Under the pieces are notes generated by a model. The model worked only from the letters and a program-made list of their open reading frames with translations, was not told the origin of the DNA and made no database searches. DNA of 57,592 bases from an uncultured Dolosicoccus sp. (GTDB lineage Bacteria; Bacillota; Bacilli; Lactobacillales; Aerococcaceae), in assembly GCA_945278685.1 (NCBI GenBank), contig CALYPW010000002.1:1-57592 (forward strand), read 5' to 3'. The position numbers were made by a program, and so were the translations under genes. Shown in pieces: positions 37,950-47,878 of this stretch (position 1 is its first letter; each line of letters begins with the position of its first letter).

Positions 37950-38654
37950 TTATTTATGTTCATTCTTACGGATCAAATAACTGAAGATCAGTTGACTGAT
38001 GAATACAATGAGTAAAATCAAAACAGTCGACACTAAGATAACGTCCATTCGACTTCTTTGGTAACCTCGAGCGATGGCCATCGTGCCCAGGCCCCCACCA
38101 CCGATCGCTCCAGCCATGGCTGTCAGTCCAATAATATTAATAACTGTTGACGCGCTGACACGTAGCAATGCCGGTAATCCCTCTTTTAAATAAACGCGAA
38201 TAATAATATCAAAAGGTGTGAGTCCCATGGATTCTGCTGCTTCTATGACACCTGGGTCTACTTCCAGCAAAGCGATTTGCACCTGACGGGCGAAAAATGG
38301 CACAGTTCCTGCAACAATTGGCACAATGGCTGCCGTTGGCCCGATGGAGGTTCCAACAATGGCACGCGTTACCCCGACCAGAAGGGCCATCAAAATAATA
38401 AAAGGAATGGAACGGAAAGTGTTAATAAACCAATCCAAGCCATGATAAAGTGTACGGTTCTCTAAAATACCTCCGGGCTCAACGACAGTGATTAATACCC
38501 CAAACACCAAACCTAAAAATCCACCAATCCCCGCTGAGAAGATCAGCATATACAAAGTTTCCCAGGTGGCTGTTAAAAACTCTTCACGCAAAGGCCAAGC
38601 ATACGGGAATAGGTTCTCAATCCAGCTGGTTCCTTCCAAGATTAAAGGTAACAT
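37950..38654 (-). CDS. metI: Methionine ABC transporter permease
   Basis: ETLYMLIFSAGIGGFLGLVFGVLI, NTFRSIPFIILMALLVG, SMGLTPFDIIIRVYLKEGLP. Confidence 0.93.
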   Translation of the reverse strand: MLPLILEGTSWIENLFPYAWPLREEFLTATWETLYMLIFSAGIGGFLGLVFGVLITVVEPGGILENRTLYHGLDWFINTFRSIPFIILMALLVGVTRAIVGTSIGPTAAIVPIVAGTVPFFARQVQIALLEVDPGVIEAAESMGLTPFDIIIRVYLKEGLPALLRVSASTVINIIGLTAMAGAIGGGGLGTMAIARGYQRSRMDVILVSTVLILLIVFISQLIFSYLIRKNEHK

Positions 38655-38655
38655 T

Positions 38656-39711
38656 TTATACTCTCTCCTTCTCTAAGCGACGTTGAATGATTTCGTCCAT
38701 GGAACGCACGCGGATGTTGTTCGATTCAAAATAAGCAATGGCTGATTCAATGTCCGCTTCCTCACCGTTCAACGATACTAATAAGTCCCCCACGGGTGTA
38801 TCTTGAATAAATTCAATATTTCCGTGAAGAATGTTACTTTCGACGTTGAATTTTTTAACTAAGGAGGCAATGAAGGGTTCGGTGACATTGTCGCCCACAT
38901 AGAGCAAGCGCACAAGATGTCCTAAACCGGAAAGGCCGGTATGGTTCAATACTTTTTCAATCTCATCTTCAAACTGAATGGCCACATTAATAAAATCGCG
39001 GGTTAATTGTTCCTGTGGATTGGTAAAGATATTCAAGATCGTCCCCGACTCTACTACATAACCATCCTCCATCACCGCTACTCGGTCACATAAATCCTTC
39101 ACAACGGCCATTTCGTGAGTAATGAGTACGATGGTTAGTCCTAATTTTTCGCGAAGTTCTGCCAATAGATTCAAGATTGAACGCGTTGTTCGCGGGTCCA
39201 GGGCGCTAGTAGCCTCATCACACAGAAGAATATCAGGATCTGTCGCTAAGGCACGCGCAATTGCCACACGTTGTTTCTGCCCACCAGATAATTGACTTGG
39301 ATAATTGTAAATACGATCTGAAAGCCCGACTAGCTCCAACAAGTTTTCAACTTTTCCTTTTTCCTCTTCTTTACTAATGCCCGTTCTCTTCAAGGGAAAT
39401 GCAACGTTCTCGTAAACATTCAAAGATTCCATCAAATTGAAATGTTGGAAGATCATGCCGATATTCTTTCGAGTTTCTCGTAATTCTTTGGCAGACATGG
39501 CAGTTAATTCTTCACCTTTCACTAGGACACTGCCTGAAGTTGGGCGCTGAAGCAAGTTAATCGTTCTTACCAGCGTACTTTTACCAGCACCACTGTACCC
39601 CACAATTCCGTAGATTTCCCCTCGAGTAATCGTTAAATTCACTTCTCGCACTGCGTGCACTGTGCGATCCTTCGTTTCAAAAGTTACATCAATGTCTTTT
39701 AAGTCAATCAT
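38656..39711 (-). CDS. metN: Methionine ABC transporter ATP-binding protein with C-terminal NIL domain
   Basis: Walker A GYSGAGKSTL, QLSGGQKQRVAIARAL, C-terminal NIL-like region. Confidence 0.94.
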   Translation of the reverse strand: MIDLKDIDVTFETKDRTVHAVREVNLTITRGEIYGIVGYSGAGKSTLVRTINLLQRPTSGSVLVKGEELTAMSAKELRETRKNIGMIFQHFNLMESLNVYENVAFPLKRTGISKEEEKGKVENLLELVGLSDRIYNYPSQLSGGQKQRVAIARALATDPDILLCDEATSALDPRTTRSILNLLAELREKLGLTIVLITHEMAVVKDLCDRVAVMEDGYVVESGTILNIFTNPQEQLTRDFINVAIQFEDEIEKVLNHTGLSGLGHLVRLLYVGDNVTEPFIASLVKKFNVESNILHGNIEFIQDTPVGDLLVSLNGEEADIESAIAYFESNNIRVRSMDEIIQRRLEKERV

Positions 39712-39730
39712 CCAAATCCCTCTCTTTGCA

Positions 39731-40034
39731 TAAAAAAACTCCCGTCCTCATAAAAGGACGAGAGTAAACTTCGTGGTACCACCTTAATTCGATATTTAAT
39801 CGCTTAAATATTCTTAGTTGATGCATTGGAACATCAATGCTTGTTTAACGGGAGCTTCCGTTCATCTCTAATCATTCAAGATGACCGCTCGATAGTCATT
39901 TTCAACTTATTTCTGGTTACTTGTTCTCACCCCACACAAGCTCTCTTAAAACCTTCCATAAACTTACTTTCTACGTCCTAGCGTTTATTAATGAATTGTA
40001 AGATCATCTTATAGGATATAAATTTGGCTGTCAA
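39731..40034 (-). promoter_or_regulatory. T-box riboswitch leader (Met specifier) with promoter, upstream of metNI
   Basis: Reverse strand T-box AATTAAGGTGGTACCACG followed by terminator ACTCTCGTCCTTTTATGAGGACGGGAGTTTTTTT; Stem-I-like GAGAGCTTGTGTGGGGTGAGAACAAG; candidate specifier AUG in GAAAAUGACU (39899-39897); promoter TTGACA (40034-40029) N17 TAAGAT. Confidence 0.9.
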
Positions 40035-40058
40035 ACACTTCTTAGAGTCTTCAGATAA

Positions 40059-41048
40059 TTAACGAATCTTTACAAGGGTTCGTCCCAAGTGCTGGCCTTC
40101 TTTCAATTGGGTAACGGGTTCATCAATTTTGTCCAAAGTAACTTCATCATAATACACATGGCCAACCACCCGCCAGTCTGTCGCAAGTCTCTTCCAGAGC
40201 ATCTGACGGAAGTCATTGGATAAATCTCCCGTATGAATGCCCAAAAGATTCACTCCCCTCAAAATCATTGGCAACACAGTAGTGTTAAAAGCGATGCCTC
40301 CCGCATTCCCACACATTGCCATACTGCCGTATTCATAAATGTAGCGCATCGCGTGACTGGCAACCTCCCCGCCCACACAATCAATCACATAATGATATTT
40401 CCGATGATTCAAGGGACGATCTCCTGCAAACTCCTCCGGTGAGACCACTTCTTTTGCACCTAACTGGCGAACCAGTGTTTCTTGAGAATTTTTGCGGATC
40501 ATGGCAGTTACTTGCGTATAACCGATTTTCTTTAAAATTGATAAAGCGATGCTTCCAACGCCTCCGCTAGCACCTGTCACTAGAATTTCTGGTTGGTCTT
40601 GTACATGCATCCCATGCTCTTCTAAGGCCCATACACAGTAAGCGGCTGTTAATCCAGCAGTTCCTAAGATCATTGTTTCTTTGGGAGATAAGTTCTCAGG
40701 AACTGATAAAAACCATTCATAAGGGACGCGCAGGTATTCAGCAATGCCTCCTGTATGAGTGTTCCCAGCTGGTGTACTGGCTAGGAACACCCATTCACCT
40801 ACCTTAGCTTTTGAATGAGTCGATTCAATAATTTTCCCTACTGCATCAATTCCTGGAATCATGGGATACTCACGAATCACTCCTCCACAATGTTGCAAAG
40901 CCAACATATCTTTATAATTCAATGAAGAACAATGGACCTCCACAAGAGTATCGCCTTCATGCAATTGATCAATAGCCACTGTCTTTACGGCATGTTCTGT
41001 TACCTCTCCATCACTGTCAACCACTAGCGCTTTAAATTGTTCATCCAT
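40059..41048 (-). CDS. Zinc-independent MDR-family oxidoreductase (YhdH/YhfP, AcuI acryloyl-CoA reductase-like)
   Basis: FKALVVDSDGEVTEHAVKTVAIDQL, MIPGIDAVGKI, TGASGGVGSIALSILKKIGY, DCVGG. Confidence 0.88.
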   Translation of the reverse strand: MDEQFKALVVDSDGEVTEHAVKTVAIDQLHEGDTLVEVHCSSLNYKDMLALQHCGGVIREYPMIPGIDAVGKIIESTHSKAKVGEWVFLASTPAGNTHTGGIAEYLRVPYEWFLSVPENLSPKETMILGTAGLTAAYCVWALEEHGMHVQDQPEILVTGASGGVGSIALSILKKIGYTQVTAMIRKNSQETLVRQLGAKEVVSPEEFAGDRPLNHRKYHYVIDCVGGEVASHAMRYIYEYGSMAMCGNAGGIAFNTTVLPMILRGVNLLGIHTGDLSNDFRQMLWKRLATDWRVVGHVYYDEVTLDKIDEPVTQLKEGQHLGRTLVKIR

Positions 41049-41050
41049 GA

Positions 41051-41745
41051 TCATCGTCCTTTCTTATGTCGTTCTTCTATTTGATTACTAAGTCGTTTGA
41101 TACTTCTTTTGCCATTGACCAAGGTTGTTAAATCTTTTTTGAACTGCTGAATTTGACCCTCTTTGACAAATTCTAAGAAATAAACTCTTGGTTCGTGCCC
41201 GAGCACAGGAAGGTAATCACTTCATTCCTTTTCTCCTTTATCCAACAAAAATCGGTGGTGAATGCTGCTGAATCTGTGATTGTGTCGATGATATTCAAAA
41301 GCCATTTGTAATTGATAATCCTTGGCCGAAGCTGTAGCCTCTCATACCTTTTGAACGAGTCACTCTTTTTCTATGTCACTGAAAACAGCGGAGGAAGTGT
41401 TTCCGCCCCACGTGCGTATAAAAGAAGCGTCCGTTTCGGCAGCATTCTCTAAAATTCTTTCAAAAGACTGATCCTCTTCAAAACGGTAATAAAAGCCATA
41501 ACTATTCAAAGCCACGTTTAATGCATCGCTTTGTTCACGAATCATTCGCGCCATTTTAAATCTTCTGGCTTTAGATGGCAATCCCCCGCCCATTCAAGTG
41601 TCTCTGAGGGTGTCTCTTTAATTAATCGAAAAAGATGATCTGTCTTTAATTGACGAAAAGTGCCAGTATTCAAACCAATCAGCAGCATCTCTCCTCTATT
41701 GTCATGAACCTTCTCTTCTAATTTAGCACGGATTTCAAGAAGAAA
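41051..41745 (-). pseudogene. Decayed gene of unknown function upstream of the oxidoreductase
   Basis: Coding-like pieces in shifting frames: FLLEIRAKLEEKVHDNRGEMLLIGLNTGTFRQLKTDHLFRLIKETPSETLEWAGDCHLKPEDLKWRE*; SKARRFKMARMIREQSDALNVALNSYGFYYRFEEDQSFERILENAAETDASFIRTWGGN; EATASAKDYQLQMAFEYHRHNHRFSSIHHRFLLDKGEKE*; DYLPVLGHEPRVYFLEFVKEGQIQQFKKDLTTLVNGKRSIKRLSNQIEERHKKGR*. Confidence 0.6.
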
Positions 41746-41863
41746 CCATTTTAATCATCAATTTCTACTTTTCACTGGTCTACTATCCATCAAAACTCTT
41801 TCTACTCATAGTCAATAAGATCTATGGTATAATACACTTATTATTAAAATAGGAGTGATACTC

Positions 41864-43027
41864 ATGAGCCAATTTGAGTTAAGTAAACATTTAAAAAACA
41901 TTCAACCAAGCCCTATTCGAGCTTTTAACGATCGCATCTCAGGAATTGAAGGCATTATCCGTTTAACGATTGGAGAACCTGACTTCCCAACGCCGACGGT
42001 TGCTAAAGAAGCTGCGATTGAGGCGATTAATAATGACTTAAATGGCTACACTCACTCTGCAGGGCTTATGGAACTTCGTGAAACCATCAGTGTTTATCTG
42101 GAAAGAAAATACAAGGTCAATTACGATGCGTCCACAGAAATACTCGTGACTCACGGTGCCACAGAAGCTTTATTTGCTTCATTGTTTGCGGTCCTTAATC
42201 CAGGCGATAAGGTCATCACACCTACTCCGAGTTACGTAATTTATCAAACGCAGGTGCGCTTAGCAGGTGGAGAATTCATTCCCGTTGACGTCAGCGATGA
42301 TGGTTTTAAACTAACACCAGAAAGATTGAAACAAGTCCTTGCGGAACACCCGGATACGAAAGTAATTATCTTCAACTATCCATCTAATCCATTGGGTGTC
42401 ACTTACCACGGTGATGAGCTGGAAGCTCTTGCAAAGATCTTTAAAGAGCACGGTTTGATCGTGGTTTCCGACGAAATCTATGCCGAATTAACTTACGATA
42501 CAACTCATGTCTCTATGAGCGAGCTCTTGCCAGATCAAACCATCCTCATCAATGGAACTGCAAAATCACATTCCATGACCGGTTGGCGTTCAGGATTTAT
42601 TGCAAGTCGGGCTGAGTTCATCAGTGAAATCTTCAAAGTTCACCAATCATGCATCAATACTCCAAATACACAAATGCAATATGCCAGCATTGCTGCTTAT
42701 AATGACGGCGACAAGGATATCGCTGAAATGAAAGCCACTTATTATAAACGTCGTAATTATCTCATGGATCGATTCGCAGACTTAGGATTCAACACCTCCG
42801 ATCCTGAAGGGGCCTTTTACCTATTCGTCCAAGTGCCCGAATGGTACCAAGGAGATGACTTTGATTTCTGTTTAGCGATGGCGAATGATGCCAAAGTTGG
42901 CTGTGTACCTGGCTCTGGTTTTGGCGAAGCCGGTAAAAACTGGTTCCGTGTCAGCTATGCTGCCAGCATGGAAAGTCTTGAAGAAGCCATGGACCGCATT
43001 GAAAAATTCGTGAAAGAAAACAATTAA
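41864..43027 (+). CDS. Pyridoxal phosphate-dependent aminotransferase (class I/II)
   Basis: ILVTHGATEALFASLFAVLNPGDKVI, NYPSNPLGVTYHG, SDEIYAELTYD, NGTAKSHSMTGWRSGF; ATG after AGGAGTG RBS. Confidence 0.95.
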   Translation: MSQFELSKHLKNIQPSPIRAFNDRISGIEGIIRLTIGEPDFPTPTVAKEAAIEAINNDLNGYTHSAGLMELRETISVYLERKYKVNYDASTEILVTHGATEALFASLFAVLNPGDKVITPTPSYVIYQTQVRLAGGEFIPVDVSDDGFKLTPERLKQVLAEHPDTKVIIFNYPSNPLGVTYHGDELEALAKIFKEHGLIVVSDEIYAELTYDTTHVSMSELLPDQTILINGTAKSHSMTGWRSGFIASRAEFISEIFKVHQSCINTPNTQMQYASIAAYNDGDKDIAEMKATYYKRRNYLMDRFADLGFNTSDPEGAFYLFVQVPEWYQGDDFDFCLAMANDAKVGCVPGSGFGEAGKNWFRVSYAASMESLEEAMDRIEKFVKENN

Positions 43028-43038
43028 TTCAAATAGCA

Positions 43039-43085
43039 AAATAGCCATGACAAGAAAAAAAATTCTGTCATGGCTATTTTATTTC
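43039..43085. terminator. Bidirectional terminator between convergent genes
   Basis: AAAATAGCCATGACA...TGTCATGGCTATTTTATTT. Confidence 0.85.
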
Positions 43086-43096
43086 GCTGAACGATT

Positions 43097-44434
43097 TTAC
43101 TTAGCAGTGTTGGCCGCAATATTAATGGCTTCCCAAGTGGTTGCAAAGGGAGGTGCATAAGCAAAGTCCACGAATCCTAATTCATCTGTAGTCATCTCAG
43201 CATGAACCGCAGCCGTTAGACCTGTGAGGCGCGTCACCGCGTCTTGTTGCCCGAAAACTTGAGCACCTAGTAACACCTTCGTATCCGCCTCATAAACCAA
43301 TTTAATCTCCACGGGTGTGCGATTGGGCCAGTAACCCGTATGATTGCTGGCTTGGATCGTGGTCGTTTTGAAATTGTAACCGTGAGTTTTTGCTTCGAAT
43401 TCTGTTAAGCCCGTTCTTCCAGCTTCGTAATCTCCAACCTTGATGGCTCCCGTCCCAAGTGCACCTACGTATTCTAAGCGGTCCTCTCGGTCAACAACAA
43501 TGTTTGTTCCGATCAGACGTCCCAATTTATTCGCATAGGTGGCTAGGGGTAAATAGGTATTTCCAAGTTGGCGATGATAGACACTAGCAGCGTCTCCTGC
43601 AGCATACACATCTTTAATGGACGTTTCTCCGTATCGATCCACAGAAATTGCACCGTTATCGAGCATCTCTAACTGCTCATCTTTGGCAAATGACGTATTG
43701 GGCCTGAAGCCTATAGCGACAACAACCAGATCTGTATCAATTTGAAGCCTTTCGGTCATTACTTGTGTAACCCGATGGTTAGCAGTCTTCAAAGCAGTCA
43801 CTGTTTGGCCTGTATAGACAGTGACTCCTGACTTCTCCAAAGCTTCTTGCATTTTTTTACCAAACTCTATGTCAAATGATCCATTCATGAGAGACTGCCC
43901 ACTCTCAATCAAGGTCACTTCTTTACCAACATGCGCCAATTGTTCAGCTACTTCAATGCCAATAAAACCTCCACCAATTACCGCAACGGAATTGATGGAA
44001 TCTAATTGACTCTTGATTTCTTCAACCGCTTGTAAGCGGGTAAATGTAAAGACATTCTGGCTATCAATCCCATCTATGGGAGGTAAAATTGGTGAGGCAC
44101 CCGAGGCAATCATCAGTCGGTCATAGGAAATCTCAAGCTTTTCATCCTCAATCAAATCTGTTAGGAGTACTTTCTTACTACCATAATCGATCTTGGTGAC
44201 CTCTGTATTTAATAAAAAGTTAATTCCTGTATTTTCCATTTGATCAACTGTTCTAGCAAACATACTAGAAGAATTCTCAAATTGTCCCCCTAAATAATAG
44301 GGCAATCCACAAGCACCGAAAGAAATATAATTTTCTTTTTCGATAACAGTAATATCAGCTTCTGGATTTTCCCTTGCTGCTTTCGCGGCCATGCTCATTC
44401 CTGCAGCAATTCCACCAATAACAATTATTTTCAT
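43097..44434 (-). CDS. FAD-dependent pyridine nucleotide-disulfide oxidoreductase (CoA-disulfide reductase / NADH oxidase family)
   Basis: MKIIVIGGIAAGMSMAAKAARENPEADITVIEKENYISFGACGLPYYLGG single-Cys motif, VIGGGFIGIEVAEQLAHVGKEVTLIE, YAAGDAA. Confidence 0.92.
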   Translation of the reverse strand: MKIIVIGGIAAGMSMAAKAARENPEADITVIEKENYISFGACGLPYYLGGQFENSSSMFARTVDQMENTGINFLLNTEVTKIDYGSKKVLLTDLIEDEKLEISYDRLMIASGASPILPPIDGIDSQNVFTFTRLQAVEEIKSQLDSINSVAVIGGGFIGIEVAEQLAHVGKEVTLIESGQSLMNGSFDIEFGKKMQEALEKSGVTVYTGQTVTALKTANHRVTQVMTERLQIDTDLVVVAIGFRPNTSFAKDEQLEMLDNGAISVDRYGETSIKDVYAAGDAASVYHRQLGNTYLPLATYANKLGRLIGTNIVVDREDRLEYVGALGTGAIKVGDYEAGRTGLTEFEAKTHGYNFKTTTIQASNHTGYWPNRTPVEIKLVYEADTKVLLGAQVFGQQDAVTRLTGLTAAVHAEMTTDELGFVDFAYAPPFATTWEAINIAANTAK

Positions 44435-44435
44435 A

Positions 44436-44807
44436 TTAATTCTCCTTGTCGACTTCGGCGATAAATTCAATCTCTACCCGAGCACCTAAAGGAATACTCG
44501 CAACTTCGACGGCTGAACGCGCTGGGAATGGTTGTGTGAAATATTTGGCATATTCTTCATTCACAGTTCCAAAATCTTCAATATCATCTAGGAAAACAGT
44601 TGTTTTGACAATGTGGTCAAAGTTTAAACCTTCGGTGTCTAACAAAGCTTCAATATTTCTGAAGACTTGTTGTGTTTGATCTACAATATTTCCTTCAACC
44701 AACCGATTCGTCGCTGGATCCAAAGGAATTTGGCCGGAAGCAAACATCAACCCTTGCGTTATACGATGCGTCGAATAGGGACCAACTGTTTGTGGCAATC
44801 GATTCAT
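44436..44807 (-). CDS. ridA: RidA family reactive intermediate/imine deaminase
   Basis: AVGPYSTHRITQG-like start, LMFASGQIPLDPATNRLV, PARSAVEVASIPLGARVEIEFIA. Confidence 0.95.
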   Translation of the reverse strand: MNRLPQTVGPYSTHRITQGLMFASGQIPLDPATNRLVEGNIVDQTQQVFRNIEALLDTEGLNFDHIVKTTVFLDDIEDFGTVNEEYAKYFTQPFPARSAVEVASIPLGARVEIEFIAEVDKEN

Positions 44808-44885
44808 AAATATCTCTCCTTAAAATTTCATTCTTTCTTTAGCTATATTCTAGCATGATTCAAATAAACTACGTACTTAGGCGCT

Positions 44886-44912
44886 CAAAAAGCCGAGGAG
44901 TCCTCGGCTTCT
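44886..44912 (-). terminator. Terminator-like hairpin between ridA and ydcF-like gene
   Basis: GAAGCCGAGGACTCCTCGGCTTTTT on the reverse strand. Confidence 0.75.
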
Positions 44913-45901
44913 CAATAAAGTTGGATTAAACCTGCAATTAACATAAACATCGTAAATCCAAAATTTATTTCCTTTGTGAGTAATAGAAGAGCCACATACT
45001 CTCGAATTAAGGAAAAGGGTAATAAATACCAAGAAGTGCTTGTCCCATAATATTTGAAATTCAAATTTAAATAATCAGCATAATAATGGGTTCTCAATAA
45101 GTGAAATGAGTTGCTGACAATGAGTGTTTCCGAAGCGTCAATTTGCAAAGAAGTCAAAATCTTCTGAGAGAATAACAAGTTTTCGTAAGTAGATGTGGCA
45201 CGATCTTCTCGGTAAATTTCTTGCTCTGGAATTCCGAGTTTCATCAAAAAAGCCTTCATTTGTTGCGCTTCCGTTACTTCACGGGACTTCACCAATCCTC
45301 CCGAAACAATGATGATCTTCGAGGAGTCGTAGAGATCTCTTGCAGTCATTAAACGTTGCTTCAGGTTATGAGAAATATTTCCAGCATCATCTACCTCTGC
45401 ACCTAATACGAGCAATGCTTTGATTCCGGCCTGTCGAAGATTCAAGTGATAAAAGATCGTTACTCCAAGATAAGCCAGAAATGAGGATCCAAAAAAGATC
45501 GCTACTCCCGTATAAATATTAATCAATAAATAAATGTCAAAATTTCTTCGTGTCATGATTGAAGTGATGGTTATAAAGATAATTGTTAATAATACAATCA
45601 CTATTAACCAATAGCCGATCTTTTTCAAGTGATGATCGTTTTCTAATTCTCGTGAACGACTCCATCCCAGCATCATTAAAAGAATCAACAAAAACGGCAT
45701 GACGATCACAGACAAGCCGCCGATTAAAAACATAAAATATCGGAAGATATAAATGGCAGTACCGTCATAATGGTAGAAAAGTGCCATCAAGAAAGTCGTC
45801 AATGCAAAAAAGTAACCAACCGTCCGATAACGTCTAAAAGACGGAAGGAAATAACTTAACAGAGAACATAAAAAGAAGGAAAAACTAATGAAATAAAACA
45901 T
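44912..45901 (-). CDS. YdcF family (DUF218, ElyC/SanA-like) membrane protein
   Basis: N-terminal TMs; ALLVLGAEVDD, IIIVSGGLVKSREVTEAQQMKAFLMKLGIPEQEIYREDRATSTYENLLFS. Confidence 0.93.
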   Translation of the reverse strand: MFYFISFSFFLCSLLSYFLPSFRRYRTVGYFFALTTFLMALFYHYDGTAIYIFRYFMFLIGGLSVIVMPFLLILLMMLGWSRSRELENDHHLKKIGYWLIVIVLLTIIFITITSIMTRRNFDIYLLINIYTGVAIFFGSSFLAYLGVTIFYHLNLRQAGIKALLVLGAEVDDAGNISHNLKQRLMTARDLYDSSKIIIVSGGLVKSREVTEAQQMKAFLMKLGIPEQEIYREDRATSTYENLLFSQKILTSLQIDASETLIVSNSFHLLRTHYYADYLNLNFKYYGTSTSWYLLPFSLIREYVALLLLTKEINFGFTMFMLIAGLIQLY

Positions 45902-45919
45902 TGAATCTCCTCCTTTTGG

Positions 45920-46807
45920 CTAGTCAGTCTCTCTTAATTGATGGTAAATATTGTAAATTTCTTTGCGGGAACGATCCAAGTGCTTGGCCACTTGAGCGAT
46001 AGCTTTGTTGGGTTTGATATTCTCATCCTTGATTAATTGTTGAACCTTATGTTGAATACCTTGATCGGAGAATTCTTCCAACGAATGAAGTTCCTGTGCC
46101 TGGGTTTGAATCATCAGAACACATTCTCCTTTAATCGAATTCTGCTTAAGGTAATCCATCACCTGAGAAGCACTCCCCCGTATGTATTCCTCATAACGTT
46201 TGGTCAATTCACGGGCGATAACGATGGATGTTTCCGGAGACAGAAAGTTATAAACAGCCTCAACCGCTTGCCGGATGCGGTAAGGAGACTCATAGAAAAT
46301 AGCGACCCCATTCATTACATTAATCTTTTGAAGAATTTCTTTTTTCTTTTGTTTATTCTTTGGAAAAAAACCATAATAAGCGAATTGATGGATCGGCAAT
46401 CCAGAGGAAATAAGTGCCGTTAAAGCAGCATTTGCTCCCGGAAGAGAAATCACATGAATCCCCACTTCTAAAGCCTCTACAACCAAGGGATGACCTGGAT
46501 CATTGATCAAAGGCATGCCAGCATCAGAAACCAAGGCGATGTCTTTGCCATCTAATAAATGCCGGATGTAGTGGTCAGCTTCTGCTTTGGAAGAATGGTC
46601 ATGAAAACTCTCCAGACGATTATTAATCTCATAATGATTTAACAAATGAATCGTATGTCGTGTATCTTCTGACAAAATAAGAGAGACCTCTGACAAAATC
46701 CTTACACCTCGAAAGGTCATATCCTCCAAATTACCAATGGGAGTAGGAACTAAATACAAATCACCGCGATGGTCATCACCCTTCTGGAAGCTGCGTTGAA
46801 CCTTCAT
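45920..46807 (-). CDS. rsmI: 16S rRNA (cytidine(1402)-2'-O)-methyltransferase
   Basis: LYLVPTPIGNLEDMTFRGVRIL, SEDTRHTIHLLNHYEI, LVSDAGMPLINDPGHPLV, LPGANAALTALISSGLP. Confidence 0.97.
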   Translation of the reverse strand: MKVQRSFQKGDDHRGDLYLVPTPIGNLEDMTFRGVRILSEVSLILSEDTRHTIHLLNHYEINNRLESFHDHSSKAEADHYIRHLLDGKDIALVSDAGMPLINDPGHPLVVEALEVGIHVISLPGANAALTALISSGLPIHQFAYYGFFPKNKQKKKEILQKINVMNGVAIFYESPYRIRQAVEAVYNFLSPETSIVIARELTKRYEEYIRGSASQVMDYLKQNSIKGECVLMIQTQAQELHSLEEFSDQGIQHKVQQLIKDENIKPNKAIAQVAKHLDRSRKEIYNIYHQLRETD

Positions 46808-47118
46808 GCTTCGTCACTACTTTCTACTTTGTTGATCAAAATAAAATGCTTGCAATCTAGACTTTCGATACCTGCATATTTTAAGTATTCTTCTTTTTGA
46901 CTTCTGGATAATTGCTTAAAGCGGTATTCAGCCTGCATGGCTGCAGATTTAGATACGTGTTTCTCCGCATAAATCATACGTAAAGGCCGTCTGAACTTTA
47001 CACGTGTATACTTGGCACCTAGCCCTTGGTTGTGTTCGTGAAAACGTCGGGTTAAATTGGTGGTATATCCTGCATACAAGCTTTTATCTTTGCAATATAG
47101 GACATAAAAGTAGGCCAT
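46804..47118 (-). CDS. GIY-YIG nuclease family protein (UPF0213 / YazA)
   Basis: MAYFYVLYCKDKSLYAGYTTNLTRRFHEHNQGLGAKYTRVKFRRPLRMIYAE; start moved inward from ORF-track 47199. Confidence 0.92.
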   Translation of the reverse strand: MAYFYVLYCKDKSLYAGYTTNLTRRFHEHNQGLGAKYTRVKFRRPLRMIYAEKHVSKSAAMQAEYRFKQLSRSQKEEYLKYAGIESLDCKHFILINKVESSDEA

Positions 47119-47119
47119 T

Positions 47120-47878
47120 TTATTTACCATAATAAATTTGTTGAAGTTCTGGTGTATAATTTTCAGAATCATCATAAACGATGAGTGGCACTTCAACATT
47201 CACACCACCTTTATTACCCCCATAGATGGCTTCAACTAATACTGTATTGGCTGGGCGATCTTTCTTTGGATGAACAAAACGCAAACGATGAACAGAAAAG
47301 TTGTGCCTCCACAAAGCATCCATAATTTCATCTAATCGACTGGGTCGATGAACAAACACTAGACGCCCTTTCATCTTTAACACCTGACCTGCCTTGGCAA
47401 CCCATTGCTCCAGAGTCAGTAAAATTTCGTGCCGAGCAATGGCATGAGCCTCTACTTGATGATGATTGTGATGGTCTCCAAGAGTAAAATAAGGCGGATT
47501 ACAAGTGACGATGTCATATAAGACGTCATGTCGCTTAAACTCATTGACATCCCCCCGAATCATTTGAATTTGATCTTCCAATCCATTCATCTGAATACTT
47601 CTTTGCGCCATCTCTACCAAATCTTTTTGAATTTCTAATCCAAGAATTGCACTGGAGGTCTTGTGACTTAATAATAAAGGAATGACACCATTCCCACTAC
47701 AAAAATCCACGATATGGTGGGTTCGCCGAGTCACTCTAACAAAATCAGCCAATAAAATTGCATCCATAGAAAAAGAAAAAAAATTAGGGTTTTGAACAAT
47801 TCCCAGAGATTCGCGAAAAAAGAGATCCACTTGTTCTTGGGGCTTCAAAAATGTTTGAAAATTCTTATTGGTCTTCAA
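47120..47878 (-). CDS. tRNA1(Val) (adenine(37)-N6)-methyltransferase family protein (YabB/TrmN6)
   Basis: FSFSMDAILLADFV, VDFCSGNGVIPLLLS, DIVTCNPPYF (NPPY motif). Confidence 0.93.
   Translation of the reverse strand: MKTNKNFQTFLKPQEQVDLFFRESLGIVQNPNFFSFSMDAILLADFVRVTRRTHHIVDFCSGNGVIPLLLSHKTSSAILGLEIQKDLVEMAQRSIQMNGLEDQIQMIRGDVNEFKRHDVLYDIVTCNPPYFTLGDHHNHHQVEAHAIARHEILLTLEQWVAKAGQVLKMKGRLVFVHRPSRLDEIMDALWRHNFSVHRLRFVHPKKDRPANTVLVEAIYGGNKGGVNVEVPLIVYDDSENYTPELQQIYYGK

Noticed and set aside
46804-47199. 131-aa version of the GIY-YIG protein starting at 47199
   Set aside because: The N-terminal extension overlaps trmN6 and lacks family similarity; MAYFYVLYCKD start at 47118 fits better.
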